Below are positions 4,582 to 6,250 of a DNA stretch of 6,250 nucleotides, piece after piece. A program made the translations under genes and the position numbers. Source of the DNA: Mucilaginibacter sp. (lineage in GTDB: Bacteria > Bacteroidota > Bacteroidia > Sphingobacteriales > Sphingobacteriaceae); assembly GCA_028288315.1 (NCBI GenBank), contig JAQBNY010000302.1:1-6250 (forward strand). Reading direction: 5' to 3'. The notes under the pieces were generated by a model, which had not been told where the DNA came from, did not search any database, and was given only the letters and a program-made list of their open reading frames with translations. Every line of letters begins with the position of its first letter. Positions within the stretch are counted from its first letter, which is position 1.

Positions 4582-6250
4582 ATGGCTAATTTAAACATAG
4601 ATAGTATTAAGGAACGCACTTTTGATGCCATAGTTATTGGCTCGGGTATGAGCGGAGGATGGGCTGCAAAAGAGTTTTCAGACAAAGGCTTAAAAACCCT
4701 GATACTGGAGCGCGGCCGTGATGTAAAGCATTTAAAGGATTACCCTACAACTAACTTATATCCCTGGGAGTTTCCGCATCACGGAGTTGTGCCTACTGCT
4801 ATACAGGAAGCAAACCCAATAGTAAACCGTTGCTATGCTTTCGGCGAAGATGCAATGCACTTTTTTGTAAAAGATAAAGAGCATCCCTATGTACAGGAAA
4901 AACCCTTTGACTGGATTCGCGGGTACCAAACAGGTGGTAAATCACTGCTTTGGGCAAGGCAAACCCAACGCTGGAGCGATTTTGATTATGAAGGCCCAGC
5001 ACGTGATGGCTTCGCTGTTGACTGGCCTATCCGTTATAAAGATATTGCACCGTGGTACAGTTATGTTGAGAAATTTGCGGGCATATCGGGCAATAGAGAT
5101 GGTATACCTGAATTGCCAGATGGCGAATTTTTACCCGCTTACTCGCTTAACGCAGTTGAAAACTATTTCAGCAAACATGTTAAAAGTAAATATCAAAACA
5201 GGCACGTTATAAGCGCCCGTTGTGCACACTTATCAAAACCCAACCAAATTCACCTTGATCAGGGCAGGGGCCAGTGCCAGGAACGTACCTTATGCCAGCG
5301 CGGTTGTCCGTTTGGGGGGTACTTTAGTGCTAATTCATCCACTATTCCCTGGGCTTTAAAATCGGGCCACTGTACTTTAAGGCCGTTCTCAGTTGTTGAA
5401 TCAGTTATCTATGACGAAAAATTAGGCAAAGCAACAGGTGTAAGGGTTGTTGATACTAATACAAAAGAAGCTATTGAATATTTTGCCGACGTTATTTTTG
5501 TAAACGCGGCAGCCTTAAATACCAACCTTATATTGCTTAATTCAACCTCAAATCGTTTTCCTAATGGTTTGGGTAATGATAGTGGCGTGCTGGGTAAATA
5601 TGTGGCGTTCCACAATTATTCTGCACAAATAAGCGCCGAGTATGATGGCTTTAAAGAATGGACAACTGATGGCCGTAACCCGGCGGGTGGCGGTTATATG
5701 CCCCGTTTCAGGAATGTTTACAAACAGGAAACTAACTTTTTACGTGGATACGCGGCAGGCTTTAGCGCTTACCGTTGGCAACAGCATAGCTCAGATGGTA
5801 TTGGCCAGGAACTGAAAGATAACCTGGTTAAGAAAGACCTAAGCGGCTGGCATGTAGGATCGCATATGATGGGCGAAACCATCCCTAAAGAAAGCAGCTA
5901 TGTGGCGCTGGATAAAACACTGAAGGATCCATGGGGAATACCTCAATTAAAGATATCTGTTGATTATGATGATAACGATGCGAAAATGAAGAAGGATTAT
6001 GTTGAGCAAATGACAGAAATGTTCACCTCAGCTGGTTTTACTAACATAAAAGCGCAAACTGATAATCGTGCACCGGGGCTGGATATACATGAAATGGGCG
6101 GAGCACGTATGGGTAATGACCCTAAAACATCAATGCTTGATAAGTGGAACCGCCTGCATGCCTGTAAAAACGTTTACGTTACTGATGGTGCATGCATGAC
6201 ATCCACTTCGTGCCAAAATCCATCACTTACTTATATGGCCCTAACCGCCC
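4582..6250 (+). CDS. GMC-family FAD-dependent sugar/alcohol oxidoreductase, catalytic subunit (3' end outside window)
   Basis: The frame is open from ATG 4582 to the window edge (556 codons), and family length suggests only about 10-20 residues are missing. The FAD-binding Rossmann motif GSGMSG is at residues 20-25, with ILERG (46-50) as the ribose-binding end of the second strand. The GMC C-terminal domain holds the active-site histidine in HEMGGARMG (H503) and the partner asparagine in CQNPSLTYMA (N546). There is no signal peptide. A cysteine cluster C232-x5-C238-x3-C242 (GQCQERTLCQRGCPFGG) resembles the [3Fe-4S] site of three-subunit FAD glucose dehydrogenases, so electrons may leave through an FeS cluster rather than to oxygen. 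The upstream gene, 4 bases away, encodes the matching Tat-tagged small subunit. The enzyme likely oxidises a sugar or glycoside hydroxyl in the periplasm; a glucoside 3-dehydrogenase role is plausible but unproven. A cytochrome partner is not in view. Confidence 0.92.
   Translation, partial: MANLNIDSIKERTFDAIVIGSGMSGGWAAKEFSDKGLKTLILERGRDVKHLKDYPTTNLYPWEFPHHGVVPTAIQEANPIVNRCYAFGEDAMHFFVKDKEHPYVQEKPFDWIRGYQTGGKSLLWARQTQRWSDFDYEGPARDGFAVDWPIRYKDIAPWYSYVEKFAGISGNRDGIPELPDGEFLPAYSLNAVENYFSKHVKSKYQNRHVISARCAHLSKPNQIHLDQGRGQCQERTLCQRGCPFGGYFSANSSTIPWALKSGHCTLRPFSVVESVIYDEKLGKATGVRVVDTNTKEAIEYFADVIFVNAAALNTNLILLNSTSNRFPNGLGNDSGVLGKYVAFHNYSAQISAEYDGFKEWTTDGRNPAGGGYMPRFRNVYKQETNFLRGYAAGFSAYRWQQHSSDGIGQELKDNLVKKDLSGWHVGSHMMGETIPKESSYVALDKTLKDPWGIPQLKISVDYDDNDAKMKKDYVEQMTEMFTSAGFTNIKAQTDNRAPGLDIHEMGGARMGNDPKTSMLDKWNRLHACKNVYVTDGACMTSTSCQNPSLTYMALTA

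Noticed and set aside
4889..5212. 107-codon + strand open frame in another frame
   Set aside because: It is inside the GMC gene, whose own frame is open throughout and carries all family motifs.
4582..6250. Possible frameshift or pseudogene in the GMC gene
   Set aside because: Codon-by-codon reading from 4582 to the window edge shows no stop and all motifs in one frame; the gene is only cut by the window.

Overview
The window looks like a chromosomal segment of a Bacteroidota bacterium, most likely of the Sphingobacteriaceae type (Mucilaginibacter/Pedobacter-like). This rests on three things: moderately AT-rich DNA, starts without clear Shine-Dalgarno sequences, and the gene families present (TolB-like propeller with an N-terminal sandwich domain, Tat-exported sugar isomerase-like protein, gluconate-2-dehydrogenase-subunit-3-like protein, GMC oxidoreductase). 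The genus is inferred from recalled family resemblance, not from a search.

Layout: all five genes lie on the + strand. A membrane fatty-acid desaturase (76-1149) stands alone and is closed by a strong intrinsic terminator (1186-1235). A 262-base gap follows, rich in palindromes and repeats (1300-1373), and probably carries the control region of the next block. That block is a four-gene run: a secreted TolB-like propeller protein (1412-2950), a Tat-exported TIM-barrel sugar isomerase/epimerase-like protein (2964-3875), a small Tat/lipoprotein-type subunit 3 of a flavin sugar dehydrogenase (3969-4577), and the GMC-type FAD catalytic subunit (4582 to beyond 6250). Only the last few codons of the GMC gene appear to be cut off. 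A 35-base hairpin (3908-3942) splits the run into two pairs.

How the genes may work together: the GMC subunit has no export signal but has a Cys-x5-Cys-x3-Cys cluster like that of FeS-containing FAD glucose dehydrogenases. Its partner carries a twin-arginine signal and a lipobox, so the pair is probably exported together by Tat and anchored to a membrane, where it would oxidise a sugar and pass electrons to a cytochrome not seen here. The isomerase-like protein would act in the same compartment. This arrangement fits the oxidative (3-keto-glycoside) route of sugar or glycoside breakdown, but the substrate cannot be read from the sequence. I see no mobile elements, CRISPR arrays, tRNA or rRNA genes. 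The genes belong to known families; the interest lies in their combination and in the non-coding elements.
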